DNA from: WTGA01 sp965214055
GTDB lineage: Bacteria; Pseudomonadota; Gammaproteobacteria; Arenicellales; Poriferihabitantaceae
Length of the DNA stretch: 64,000 nt
Direction: 5' to 3'
NCBI GenBank assembly: GCA_965214055.1
Contig: OZ243931.1
Span: 1,922,001 to 1,986,000 of the forward strand
Below the pieces are notes generated by a model. It was not told where the DNA came from. It did no database searches and worked only from the letters and a program-made list of their open reading frames with translations. Position numbers and translations under genes: made by a program. Shown one piece after another: positions 18,038-26,577 of this stretch (position 1 is the first letter of the stretch; every line of letters begins with the position of its first letter).

Positions 18038-19351
18038 ATGCCAAAAAGCAAACTTGAAAGGGGAATCTGTGAATTGTATCAGGACGATCCGGAGAAGGCT
18101 GACCGGCTGGTATTTGGTCGAATCAGCAACACAAACCGACGTGGATTTCTCAAAGGAGCAGGGCTGGTTGCCATGGGAACCGTGGTCGGCAGCACCATTC
18201 CCTATGCAGACAAAATGCCCGCCGGACTCATTCCCGCAGCCCTTGCCGATGACCTGTCGGATTTTGTTATCGCCGGGAAAGACGGGTTATCGGTTTTGAA
18301 TGACCGGCCGGTGAATGCGGAAACGCCTGCACACCTTCTGGACGATGATGTGACCCCGAATTCACGACATTTCGTCCGCAACAATGGCATTGTGCCTGAC
18401 ATGGCCACCAATATGGATGCAACCGGCTGGACCCTTACGGTGGACGGGGAAGTGGATAACCCCCTCACCCTGACACTGGATGACCTGAAAAACAAATTTG
18501 ATACGGTGAGCCTGAAACTGCAGGTCGAATGCGGCGGAAACGGGCGTGCCGCATTTAATCCACCGGCAAAAGGGAACCAGTGGACAGTGGGGGCCATCGG
18601 CAATGCCGAGTGGACCGGGGTCCGGTACCGGGATGTGCTGGCTGCTGCCGGGGTCAGGGACAATGCGGTGTATACGGCTCACTACAGTGCGGATGGACAT
18701 CTTTCCGGGGACCCGGACAAGCTGCCCATCTCCAGAGGTGTCCCCATTGGCAAGGCAATGGAAGAAAACAGCCTGATTGCCTTTGCGATGAATGGGGAAC
18801 CCATTCCCGCGATGCACGGTTTTCCGGTGCGGACAGTCTGTCCCGGCTGGCCGGGGTCGACATCGCAAAAATGGTTGAAACGCATACAACTGCGCGATGT
18901 CGTTCATGACGGGCCCAAAATGACCGGGAAAGCCTATCGTGTCCCCCGGTACAATGTTGCCCCGGGTACCAAGGTTCCCGAAGAGGATTTCCGGATTATC
19001 GAGTCCATGCCGGTGAAATCCCTGATCACATCCATGGAATCCGGCAGTCGGATTGATTCCGACAGGATGTCCGTCTCGGGTCATGCCTGGGCTGGGGACC
19101 GTACCGTTTCAGAAATGCATGTTTCTATCGACTTCGGGGCAAGCTGGGTCCAGGCGGACCTTCAGGCGCCGCCCAATCCCTACTCGTGGCAGCGGTGGAG
19201 CGCGGACCTGGCTTTTCCCGGAAAAGGGTATTATGAAATCTGGGCACGGGCAACAGATGATGCTCTCACCATGCAGCCTTTTGCCATCAACTGGAATCCC
19301 AAGGGTTATCTGAATAACAGTATGCACCGGATTTCGGTCACCGTTGGTTGA
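18038..19351 (+). CDS. Sulfite dehydrogenase, molybdopterin subunit (SorA-like)
   Basis: A 437-residue periplasmic molybdenum enzyme oxidising sulfite to sulfate. A Tat signal is visible (twin Arg 34-35 in NTNRRGFLKGAGLVAMG). The sulfite-oxidase fold has Cys165 in LQVECGGNGRAAF as the Mo ligand and GVRYRDVLAAAGV. The C-terminal dimerisation (Mo-co_dimer) domain includes ISGHAW-like VSGHAWAGDRTVSEMHVS. The start ATG 18038 follows a GAGGAG site; the in-frame extension upstream is not needed. The next gene is its likely electron acceptor cytochrome. Confidence 0.9.
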   Translation: MPKSKLERGICELYQDDPEKADRLVFGRISNTNRRGFLKGAGLVAMGTVVGSTIPYADKMPAGLIPAALADDLSDFVIAGKDGLSVLNDRPVNAETPAHLLDDDVTPNSRHFVRNNGIVPDMATNMDATGWTLTVDGEVDNPLTLTLDDLKNKFDTVSLKLQVECGGNGRAAFNPPAKGNQWTVGAIGNAEWTGVRYRDVLAAAGVRDNAVYTAHYSADGHLSGDPDKLPISRGVPIGKAMEENSLIAFAMNGEPIPAMHGFPVRTVCPGWPGSTSQKWLKRIQLRDVVHDGPKMTGKAYRVPRYNVAPGTKVPEEDFRIIESMPVKSLITSMESGSRIDSDRMSVSGHAWAGDRTVSEMHVSIDFGASWVQADLQAPPNPYSWQRWSADLAFPGKGYYEIWARATDDALTMQPFAINWNPKGYLNNSMHRISVTVG

Positions 19352-19387
19352 ACACCGGAACGGAAGGCAGGGCTTACAGTCTGTGAC

Positions 19388-20062
19388 ATGCGGAGGTTTC
19401 TTTGCGTTGTTGGACTGGTCATTGCGTCCGTGTCGGGCAGTGCGGAGAACACCGCCCTGATTGAAAGGGTTCAGGATGCGGATCCGGGCAATGGAGAATC
19501 GGTTTTTTTTCAGTGCCTGGCCTGTCACACAGTGAATGAGGGGGAACCCCATCGGATCGGCCCCAATCTCTGGAATATCATAGACCGTGAGATCGCTTCG
19601 GTTGATACGTACGACTATTCCATTGCGCTGTCGCAATTGCCGGGGAAATGGTCCGTGGAACGGCTGGATGCGTTTCTGGGATCTCCCGGGGAATTCGTAC
19701 CCGGGACAAAAATGATATTTCCGGGATTGGGAGACCCCGCCCACCGGGCGGATTTGCTTGCCTGGTTCATCCTCCAGCAGGAAAACCAGGGGAAGCCATC
19801 CGGCCAGGGTGAAGCCCATGACAGCAATGGTCCGGTTGACCCATTTGGTCCGGATTGGCCCGAAGGTCCCGGCCGGGACCTCACGGGGTATACCTGCAAT
19901 GCCTGCCACTCCCTTGCTATCGTCAAACAACAGGGGTTGTCCCGGGAAAGCTGGGAGGAAGTGATCGACTGGATGACGGAAGAACAGGGACTGCCGGTGC
20001 TGCCTGAACCGGAACGGACCGTGATCGTGGATTACCTGTCCATGCACTTCAATATCAACTGA
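19388..20062 (+). CDS. Diheme cytochrome c, sulfite dehydrogenase subunit (SorB-like)
   Basis: 224 residues with an N-terminal signal peptide (about residues 1-19). There are two CxxCH haem sites: C43-H47 (CLACH) in a class I cytochrome c domain with axial Met109 (GTKMIFPG), and C170-H174 (CNACH) in a short C-terminal domain. The gene lies 36 bp after the molybdenum subunit on the same strand, so it most likely takes electrons from it and passes them to the respiratory chain. Known SorB proteins of the SorAB pair are monohaem; the fused second domain is a variation. Confidence 0.85.
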   Translation: MRRFLCVVGLVIASVSGSAENTALIERVQDADPGNGESVFFQCLACHTVNEGEPHRIGPNLWNIIDREIASVDTYDYSIALSQLPGKWSVERLDAFLGSPGEFVPGTKMIFPGLGDPAHRADLLAWFILQQENQGKPSGQGEAHDSNGPVDPFGPDWPEGPGRDLTGYTCNACHSLAIVKQQGLSRESWEEVIDWMTEEQGLPVLPEPERTVIVDYLSMHFNIN

Positions 20063-20170
20063 GGTTGCCGATGGATATCTGCACGGTAACGAACGTCTGG
20101 AATCGATGGCGGTTTCCGGATGATCCGACCCCGTTCGAAAACAGTTTGCCAGGGAACGGGGGGTGGTGAA

Positions 20171-21202
20171 ATGAGATCAACCAGGGTTGTTCATGTGGTG
20201 GGTTGCCATGCAGAAGGGGAAGTGGGGAACGTCATTGTAGGAGGGGTTTCTCCTCCTCCGGGGGATACCATCTGGGAGCAGTCCCGTTTCATTGCACAGG
20301 ATACCGCCTTGCGAAACTTTGTTCTCAATGAGCCACGCGGGGGAGTCTACGGGCATGTCAACCTGCTGGTGCCGGCAAAGAATCCCAGTGCCCATACCGG
20401 ATGGATCGTCATGGAGCCCGAAGATACGCCGCCCATGTCCGGATCCAACGCCATGTGTGTCGCCACGGTTCTGGTGGATACAGGGATGGTGGAAATGGTG
20501 GAGCCCTGCACGGATTTGTGGATTGAAGCCCCTGCGGGGGTTGTGAAGGCGCGGGTCGAGTGCCGGGAAGGCAAGGCCCGCCGGGTCACGATCACCAACG
20601 TCCCCTCCTTTGCCGATCAGCTCGATGCCGTGCTGGAAGTCGAGGGTCTCGGGACACTGACGGTGGACACGGCTTATGGCGGTGACAGTTTTGTCATGGT
20701 CAATCCGCAAGACATTGGGCTCGCAATCGTACCGGATGCGGCCAAGGATCTGGTGGAGTCGGGCAGGAAGATTACGCGGGCTGCGAACGAACAGCTGGGT
20801 TTTGTTCATCCGGAAAACAAGGAATGGTCGCATATCTCCTTTACCCAGTTTGCGATGCCTTTATCGGAGGAAGGCGGTGTTGCGGTCAGTAAAAATGCAG
20901 TGGTGGTCCAACCGGGAAAACTGGACCGCTCACCCTGCGGTACCGGGTGTTCAGCACGGCTGGCCGTCCTGCATGCCAGGGGGCTGCTTAAAACCGGAGA
21001 CAGGATGACAGGACGTTCCATTATTGATTCCCGGTTTGATTGCCGGATCCTGGAGGAAACCACCGTAATGAATACCCCGGCCATTGTGCCGGCATTGACC
21101 GGTCGCGCATGGATAACCGGGTTGTTCCAATATACCCTGGATCCGGATGATCCGTGGCCGGGGGGATATAAAGTGGCGGATACATGGCCGATGATGTCCT
21201 GA
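20171..21202 (+). CDS. Proline racemase superfamily enzyme with a Ser/Cys active-site pair
   Basis: A 343-residue member of the proline racemase / 4-hydroxyproline epimerase / trans-3-hydroxy-L-proline dehydratase family. The first catalytic position is Ser90 (PMSGSNAMC) instead of Cys; the second is Cys256 (DRSPCGTG). In the family, Cys/Cys enzymes are racemases or epimerases and Cys/Thr enzymes are dehydratases, while Ser/Cys members are reported with epimerase and/or dehydratase activity. A hydroxyproline-type substrate is therefore likely but not certain. ATG 20171 is preceded by a G-rich ribosome-binding site. Confidence 0.87.
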   Translation: MRSTRVVHVVGCHAEGEVGNVIVGGVSPPPGDTIWEQSRFIAQDTALRNFVLNEPRGGVYGHVNLLVPAKNPSAHTGWIVMEPEDTPPMSGSNAMCVATVLVDTGMVEMVEPCTDLWIEAPAGVVKARVECREGKARRVTITNVPSFADQLDAVLEVEGLGTLTVDTAYGGDSFVMVNPQDIGLAIVPDAAKDLVESGRKITRAANEQLGFVHPENKEWSHISFTQFAMPLSEEGGVAVSKNAVVVQPGKLDRSPCGTGCSARLAVLHARGLLKTGDRMTGRSIIDSRFDCRILEETTVMNTPAIVPALTGRAWITGLFQYTLDPDDPWPGGYKVADTWPMMS

Positions 21203-21855
21203 AGCGGGGAGGGGGCAAAAGCCGGCCGACCCCCGATTTAAGCCAGTTTGATGATCGTCTGGCTGCAGTGTATCGCCAGACGGGTGACAAGGAAGCACAT
21301 TATGACCAATGGGCGTCGTCCTACGAAGCGGACCTTGTGGATGACCTTGGATATGTGGCACACACCGAGGCCGGTGATATCTTTGCCGAGGCGGTAGCGG
21401 ATCGGTCCGCACGGATACTGGATGCTGCCTGCGGCACCGGGCTGGTGGGGAAATATCTGCAGTCACTCGGATACGAAAACCTTCACGGGGCCGATTTTTC
21501 CCGGGAAATGCTCGCAATCGCGGCAAAAAGAAAGGTCTACAGGTCTCTGTGGAAACAGGATTTCACGGAAGCCGTTGACCCGAACCCACGCTATGATGCG
21601 CTCATTTGTGTCGGGTTGTTTTCATATGCCACGCCGAAGATTTCGGACATGCACCATGTGATTGGCTGTGTTGTTCCGGGTGGGACCTGCGTCATTACGG
21701 TCAATGGTGCAGCCTGGGAGGAGCTGGGCCTGGCTACAGCCGTCCATGCGGAGGCGGGACTGCATGGATTCTCGATTCGGGAAATCAGGCAGGCGGGGTA
21801 TATTGGCAACGAAGGGATTGGCTCTCGGGTACTGAACATCCACCGATCACCCTGA
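21184..21855 (+). CDS. Class I SAM-dependent methyltransferase
   Basis: 223 residues. Motif I is RILDAACGTGLVGKYL, followed by the acidic ribose-binding strand NLHGADFSREML and then ALICVGLFSYATP and HHVIGCVVPGGTCVITVNG. The N-terminal YDQWASSYEADL segment is common to small-molecule methyltransferases of the UbiE/Williams-Beuren-like type. It overlaps the end of the proline-racemase-family gene by 19 bp, implying co-translation. The substrate is unknown. Confidence 0.88.
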   Translation: MADDVLKRGGGKSRPTPDLSQFDDRLAAVYRQTGDKEAHYDQWASSYEADLVDDLGYVAHTEAGDIFAEAVADRSARILDAACGTGLVGKYLQSLGYENLHGADFSREMLAIAAKRKVYRSLWKQDFTEAVDPNPRYDALICVGLFSYATPKISDMHHVIGCVVPGGTCVITVNGAAWEELGLATAVHAEAGLHGFSIREIRQAGYIGNEGIGSRVLNIHRSP

Positions 21856-23091
21856 GCCTGCCCCAGGCGGAGGTTTTCGGTGGTCCAGCCGGTTGGAACA
21901 ATAGCCGAGAATCAGGCCGAGTATGGCAGTTATGCCGATGATCAGGCCAAAGGGCCCGGGGGTGTCGTCATGAAACAGGCTGACCAGGCCTGCAATCAAA
22001 CCCGATATTCCCACCTCCATGGCACCAAAAGCGGCGGCGGCACTTCCTGCGGATTTTTCAATGGAGGCCAGGGCCTTGGAAGGGACCACCGCAAAAACCG
22101 GGCCCAGGCCGAAACCGATGATCATGTACGCCAGGGTCAGAGAATTCGGTGACAGCCGTCCCTGGAGGAAAACGAGTCCAGCCACGAGGAACGCTCCCAA
22201 GAGGGTAAAACACAACCCCAGATTCAGCAGGTTCATGGGACGCCAAGAATCGATCAATCGGGTGGATAGCATGCTGCCGAGGAAGTAAGCAATCACGATC
22301 GCCGCCTGGTAATATCCAAAATGGTCAACGGCAATACCAAAATGGTCAATGAGAATAAAGGGTGCGCCGACGACAAAGGCATAGATCAGGCCAAGAGCGA
22401 CTCCCGCCAATGCACCGTGAACCATGAAGGTCCGGTTTGAGAAGACAGACCAATAGCCCTTTGCAATGGATTGGATACGAAGCGCGGTGGAATCGGGTCG
22501 GGTCGTCTCGTGTATCAGAACGAAGATCAGGCCAGCGGTGACCATGCCAAGAACGGCCACCAGGTAAAAATTATATTCCCAACCGAAAAGAACATGAATA
22601 TACCCCCCTGCAATGGGCGCGATGCACGGAGCCAGTGCAATGGCCATTCCATAAATGGCAAATGCCTTGACCTGCTGCAGCTCGGTAAACAGGTCCTTGA
22701 ACACGGAGAGGCAAATGACCACTTCGGCTGAAGCAAAAATCCCCTGAAGAATTCTCGCGAGGATTAACTGGTCAATGCTCCGGGCGAACCCGGCTGCGGC
22801 ACTTGCAAGGGAAAAAAGGATGACTGACCACAATAATACCGGCCGCCGGCCAAACCGGTCACTCAACGGTCCATAGAATAACTGGGCTACCCCATAGACC
22901 ATCAAATTGAGGCTGATGGTCAGTTTGACCAGCTCGGGGGTGGTGTGAAATACGTCCGTAATGTGGGGAAGACTGGGGGCATACAGGTCTGTTGACATAA
23001 TGCTCACTGAACCGGCGAGCACCATCACTGCCAAAACCACGGTAAACTGGTATTTGGGGAGAATGGGAACCGGGCAGGTGATTTTCAACAT
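21847..23091 (-). CDS. Bcr/CflA-family multidrug efflux MFS transporter
   Basis: 414 residues with about 12 membrane segments. The loop LFYGPLSDRFGRRPVLLWSV is the MFS motif A, and the opening VLAVMVLAGSVSIMSTDLYAPSLP is the hallmark of Bcr/CflA drug exporters. The frame is open 23 codons further upstream, but ATG 23089-23091 is the natural start. It converges with the methyltransferase gene (9 bp overlap of the two 3' ends) and is divergent from the SDR gene at 23195. Confidence 0.92.
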   Translation of the reverse strand: MLKITCPVPILPKYQFTVVLAVMVLAGSVSIMSTDLYAPSLPHITDVFHTTPELVKLTISLNLMVYGVAQLFYGPLSDRFGRRPVLLWSVILFSLASAAAGFARSIDQLILARILQGIFASAEVVICLSVFKDLFTELQQVKAFAIYGMAIALAPCIAPIAGGYIHVLFGWEYNFYLVAVLGMVTAGLIFVLIHETTRPDSTALRIQSIAKGYWSVFSNRTFMVHGALAGVALGLIYAFVVGAPFILIDHFGIAVDHFGYYQAAIVIAYFLGSMLSTRLIDSWRPMNLLNLGLCFTLLGAFLVAGLVFLQGRLSPNSLTLAYMIIGFGLGPVFAVVPSKALASIEKSAGSAAAAFGAMEVGISGLIAGLVSLFHDDTPGPFGLIIGITAILGLILGYCSNRLDHRKPPPGAGSG

Positions 23092-23194
23092 GGCAGCCGA
23101 TGGACTTTGCGGGTAGTATACTGAATCCGGCCTCCGAAGTACGGGGACATCTGGTACCATGGCCGTTCATTTTCCATTTCTATAGAGGTCTGAA

Positions 23195-23794
23195 ATGAAA
23201 GTAATTGTAGTGGGGGCATCCGGTGCGGTGGGTCGCGCTGTGATGAATGCCCTGGGTGACCGTCACGAAGTGATTGCGGTAGGACGGAGCAGCGGTGACA
23301 TCCGTGCGGATGTCAATGACCGGGGCAGCATCCAGGCCATGTATGCACAGGCCGGCCGGGTCGGCGGCGTCATCAGTGCAGTGGGACATGGCCACTTCGG
23401 GGCGGTGCAGGGGATGACGGAGGACCAGTTCATGAAAGGGATTTACCACAAAGTGCTCCCCCAGGTTAATCTGGTGCTCGAAGGGCTGGCCTATCTGGAG
23501 GATGGTGGGTCGTTTACCCTGACCAGCGGAATCCTGAATCGTGACCCCATAAAAGGGGGGGCTGCGGGTGCGGCGGCCAATGGTGCCATTGATTCATTTG
23601 TACTGGGTGCCGCCGTGGAGATGCCGAGAAATATCCGTATCAATACCGTCAGTGCAACCGTACTGGATGTTTCCGCCGAAAAATATGATGGTTTTTTCCC
23701 CGGGCATCGGCCGGTATCGTCCGTACATGTTGGCCTGGCATACTGCAAAAGCCTGGAAGGGGTCATTACGGGTCAGGTCATTATTGTTGAATAG
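23195..23794 (+). CDS. Short SDR-fold protein lacking the YxxxK catalytic pair
   Basis: 199 residues. A clear N-terminal nucleotide-binding motif (VIVVGASGAVGRAVM) and the strand SFTLTSG with a candidate Ser are present. Where classical SDRs have YxxxK the sequence reads GAAANGAIDSFV, so both Tyr and Lys are missing. The protein matches the family of very short atypical SDRs seen in many Proteobacteria whose activity is undetermined. It may bind NAD(P) without classical dehydrogenase chemistry. An AGAGG sequence precedes the ATG. Confidence 0.85.
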   Translation: MKVIVVGASGAVGRAVMNALGDRHEVIAVGRSSGDIRADVNDRGSIQAMYAQAGRVGGVISAVGHGHFGAVQGMTEDQFMKGIYHKVLPQVNLVLEGLAYLEDGGSFTLTSGILNRDPIKGGAAGAAANGAIDSFVLGAAVEMPRNIRINTVSATVLDVSAEKYDGFFPGHRPVSSVHVGLAYCKSLEGVITGQVIIVE

Positions 23795-23822
23795 CCCGTA
23801 TTTCGTACAGCGGCCCGGCCCG

Positions 23823-25424
23823 TCAGTCCTTACGGACAAAGTGAATGGACTGGTAGGCCGTTCGCAGGGTTTGCTTTCGTCGCAATGGCGAACACATGAA
23901 TCTTGTCAGGGCGGCCGTTAAATAGACCGCCTTTCCGGTGGTCAGATTTTCCGCTTCTTCCGCCACCGCCAGGGCAGTTTTCAGCAAGTGGACCGAGACG
24001 ATATATTCGCCCTGGCCGTGATCGATAATCCGGTCGGTGAGGTTGCGAATATCCTGTTTCGGATCCCCCGAAGTCCAGCGGTCCAGTTCGTATTCAGGGG
24101 TGGTGAAGGCGGCGTTCCGGCCGCTGAAGCAGGCCATCTGCAACAGACCCTGAGGCCATAATTCAGGGAATCGGGTACATTGTTTGCGGACGGCGTTGGC
24201 GAAGGTCAGCCCATGGGAAAAGCTGAGCCAGCCTACATTGCCTGATGCCGGGACTTTCACCTTGTCCTGTTGGGAAATGTCAAAGCTCAGCAGGTTCACC
24301 GCGTTGGCCAGCAACAGTTTCTCGTAAATGATTCCAGGGGCCGCGCAACTGCAGTCGACGGTTGCTTCCAGGGCCGAACGGATCCCCTTGCGGTGCCAGT
24401 TCCGGGCCATTGGATTCATATTGGTCCCGGTTCCCCAGCGGTCCAGTGCGCTGGTATATCCCCGAAATTCAGGAATCCTGTCCTCCCTGGTTGCATAAAC
24501 AATTTCCCTGACCAAAGAAAGCAGAAGCGGCTCCAGCACGGTGTCGCCGAGTCGGTGAACCAATGCACCGAGCTTGGTGACGTAGATCAGGGAGTGTCCA
24601 AAGTCATTGTAATGTGCGAGGGCCGCCCGGGTGAGCAGAGGCTCAAAATCATCGAATTTCAGACCATCCCGCAAGCCACCGCGGACCATGGAAACTGCAA
24701 GATCCTGATTTTCCTCTTCGATTGCACGAAGAAATCCGGTTTCATGAAAAGGCCGGATGCGTTCGGTAAACGGGTAATCTTTTTCTCTGAGGACATCAAA
24801 CGCGGCATGGGCCACGCTTTCGAGCAGGCAGACCAGTTGCACTTCTTCATTTTCGTGGTGCCGGTCGAAAATGACCAGCCAATCGGCCATCCCGGCATAG
24901 GCATGGGTCCAGCCAAATTCCATTTTTTGATAGGACCACTGGATGGCCAGGCGCAACCCGTCCAGCGGGTCCCCCCCCAGGTGTATCAGCCGGGCAATTT
25001 CCCTGGCGAGCCGATCATATCCATGGTCCTCAAACGCCATTTTCAGATTTTCAGTCACGCTCTGGTATCGGTCTTCATAGGGCGGGTCGGAGACATTGAT
25101 CCAGACTTCATCCCCCCTTGTTTCTACCGGGTAGATTCTCAGCTGATCGCCGCCATACAGATTGGAGCCAGTCCGCAGGTCAAATTTCCAGTTGTGCCAA
25201 TTGCAGGTCAGCGTGCACTCGCTGGAAAGGTTGCCCTCTGCCAGCGGATACCCTTCGTGGGGACATCGGTTATTGCAGGCGCGGATTCCGTTTTCGGTAT
25301 GAAACAGGACAATCTGTTTTCCAAAAAGCCGGCATACCAAGGGACTTTTCTTTTTCAGGGCGGTCAGGGAGGATGCCTTCACCCAGGTTGGGTCGGGTTT
25401 TTCAATGGGTTGGGGGTTGTTCAC
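23823..25424 (-). CDS. Rieske [2Fe-2S] domain fused to an uncharacterised His-rich helical domain
   Basis: 533 residues. Residues 12-112 form a Rieske ferredoxin-like domain with C54-x-H56 (RCPHEGYPLAEG) and C74-xx-H77 (TCNWHNWKFD). Residues ~115-533 are helical with many conserved-looking histidines (H174, H189-H190, H206, H271, H277, H290), for example DRHHENEEVQ and LAHYNDFGHSLIY, which suggests a second metal site. I do not recognise this part with confidence; it faintly recalls questin-oxidase-like proteins. The start is GTG 25422-25424. The gene is divergent from soxR across a palindromic operator and is the obvious SoxR target. Confidence 0.75.
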   Translation of the reverse strand: MNNPQPIEKPDPTWVKASSLTALKKKSPLVCRLFGKQIVLFHTENGIRACNNRCPHEGYPLAEGNLSSECTLTCNWHNWKFDLRTGSNLYGGDQLRIYPVETRGDEVWINVSDPPYEDRYQSVTENLKMAFEDHGYDRLAREIARLIHLGGDPLDGLRLAIQWSYQKMEFGWTHAYAGMADWLVIFDRHHENEEVQLVCLLESVAHAAFDVLREKDYPFTERIRPFHETGFLRAIEEENQDLAVSMVRGGLRDGLKFDDFEPLLTRAALAHYNDFGHSLIYVTKLGALVHRLGDTVLEPLLLSLVREIVYATREDRIPEFRGYTSALDRWGTGTNMNPMARNWHRKGIRSALEATVDCSCAAPGIIYEKLLLANAVNLLSFDISQQDKVKVPASGNVGWLSFSHGLTFANAVRKQCTRFPELWPQGLLQMACFSGRNAAFTTPEYELDRWTSGDPKQDIRNLTDRIIDHGQGEYIVSVHLLKTALAVAEEAENLTTGKAVYLTAALTRFMCSPLRRKQTLRTAYQSIHFVRKD

Positions 25425-25468
25425 GGGTTCAATTCGGGTCGGTAGATTGATTCAGGGCAGTCTACAGG

Positions 25469-25484
25469 TTAAAGTAAACTTTAA
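25469..25484. promoter_or_regulatory. Palindromic MerR/SoxR-type operator
   Basis: TTAAAGT-AA-ACTTTAA is a perfect 7+7 bp inverted repeat with a 2 bp centre, located between the divergent Rieske-fusion gene and soxR. MerR-family regulators bind such dyads placed between the -35 and -10 elements. The known SoxR box core is a similar dyad of the form TCAAGTTAACTTGA. Binding by the adjacent SoxR is inferred. Confidence 0.65.
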
Positions 25485-25520
25485 GTCAAGCCTTCATTTC
25501 ACAATGGGAGACAAGAATCC

Positions 25521-25985
25521 ATGCCCCCTGGGGAAACCTTCCTGAGCATCGGCGAGGTGTCGCGCCGGACCGGTGTCGCGGCCTCGGCATTGCGGTTTTA
25601 TGAAACCCGGGGACTGATTCAATCCGTCCGGAGCCGGAGCAATCACCGGTATTACCCCCGGGCCATGCTGCGGAAAATATCCGTGATCCAGGTTGCCCAG
25701 GGCCTGGGGCTGAGCCTGAGGGAGATTGGCGAGGCCCTGGGAACGCTTCCGGACCAGCGCACCCCCACCCGGGGAGACTGGGAAAGGCTGTCCGGGCAGT
25801 GGCGGGATCAACTGGACCGCCGGATTGACCGTCTCCGGCAACTGCGTGAGAAGCTGTCCGGGTGCATTGGATGCGGTTGTCTGTCCCTGGAACGATGTGC
25901 CCTGTACAACGCCGATGACCGGGCCGGGAAATCCGGTCCCGGTCCACGGTATCTCCTCGGCGATACCCCGGAACAGTCCACCTGA
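25521..25985 (+). CDS. soxR: Redox-sensitive transcriptional activator SoxR
   Basis: A 154-residue MerR-family regulator. The N-terminal winged helix starts LSIGEVSRRTGVAASALRFYE, a dimerisation helix follows, and the [2Fe-2S] cluster motif is C115-x2-C118-x-C120-x5-C126 (SGCIGCGCLSLERCALYN), diagnostic for SoxR. Oxidation of the cluster by redox-cycling compounds or superoxide activates transcription. No soxS is present nearby. The divergent Rieske-fusion gene and the dyad at 25469-25484 indicate direct regulation of that gene and autoregulation. Confidence 0.95.
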   Translation: MPPGETFLSIGEVSRRTGVAASALRFYETRGLIQSVRSRSNHRYYPRAMLRKISVIQVAQGLGLSLREIGEALGTLPDQRTPTRGDWERLSGQWRDQLDRRIDRLRQLREKLSGCIGCGCLSLERCALYNADDRAGKSGPGPRYLLGDTPEQST

Positions 25986-26072
25986 ATTCCGGGTGCCGGG
26001 AAACGGGCAGTGTCGCCCCGGGGATAAGCGGCCGTCCTTCGGTGGTACAGGGTGACCGGAATGACCGACTGG

Positions 26073-26468
26073 TTACGCGCCGGGTTGCGGAAGCAGGCCC
26101 TCCTCTTCCAGCACCTTTCGAGCGACACGGAAACATTCCAGGGACTGGGGAACCCCGCAGTAAATGGCAACAACATGGATGACCCCCCGAATCTGTTCTG
26201 GGGTGACCCCGTTGTTGATGGCCCCGCGGCAGTGGATTTCCCATTCATGCATTTTGCCCAGGGCACCGATCATTGCCAGGTTCATCATGGACCGGGTTTT
26301 TCGGTCAATACACTCGTCCCCCCAGCCAAATCCCCAGCACCATTCGGTCATCATTTCCTGAAAGGGTCGGGTGAATTCATCGGCCGCGGCAAGATTTTTT
26401 TCAACATATCTTGCACCCAGGGTGCCTTTACGTTGTGCCAGGCCCAGTTCAAATCGCTCTTTGTCCAT
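26073..26468 (-). CDS. Carboxymuconolactone decarboxylase (CMD) family protein
   Basis: 131 residues, all-alpha CMD/AhpD fold. The family signature is in the segments SMMNLAMIGALGKMHEWEIH, RGAINNGVTPEQIRGVIHVV and AIYCGVPQSLECFRVA. The organisation and length resemble 4-carboxymuconolactone decarboxylase (PcaC), but no other beta-ketoadipate gene is nearby, so the reaction is unassigned. The AhpD CxxC motif is absent. It is on the same strand as the flavoprotein gene, about 110 bp downstream of it. Confidence 0.86.
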   Translation of the reverse strand: MDKERFELGLAQRKGTLGARYVEKNLAAADEFTRPFQEMMTEWCWGFGWGDECIDRKTRSMMNLAMIGALGKMHEWEIHCRGAINNGVTPEQIRGVIHVVAIYCGVPQSLECFRVARKVLEEEGLLPQPGA

Positions 26469-26577
26469 GGTTCATGTCTTCTTGTGAATAATTGGAGTTT
26501 TCCATGTTACTGGATTTGTCCAGCCAGAGCGATACTCGGCATGGTGCCATGAATGGAGGCTCCTGATGACCGGGTGG

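Noticed and set aside
24270..25445. A 391-codon plus-strand open frame opposite the Rieske-fusion gene
   Set aside because: It is antisense to a gene with intact Rieske motifs and has no ribosome-binding site or recognisable domain.
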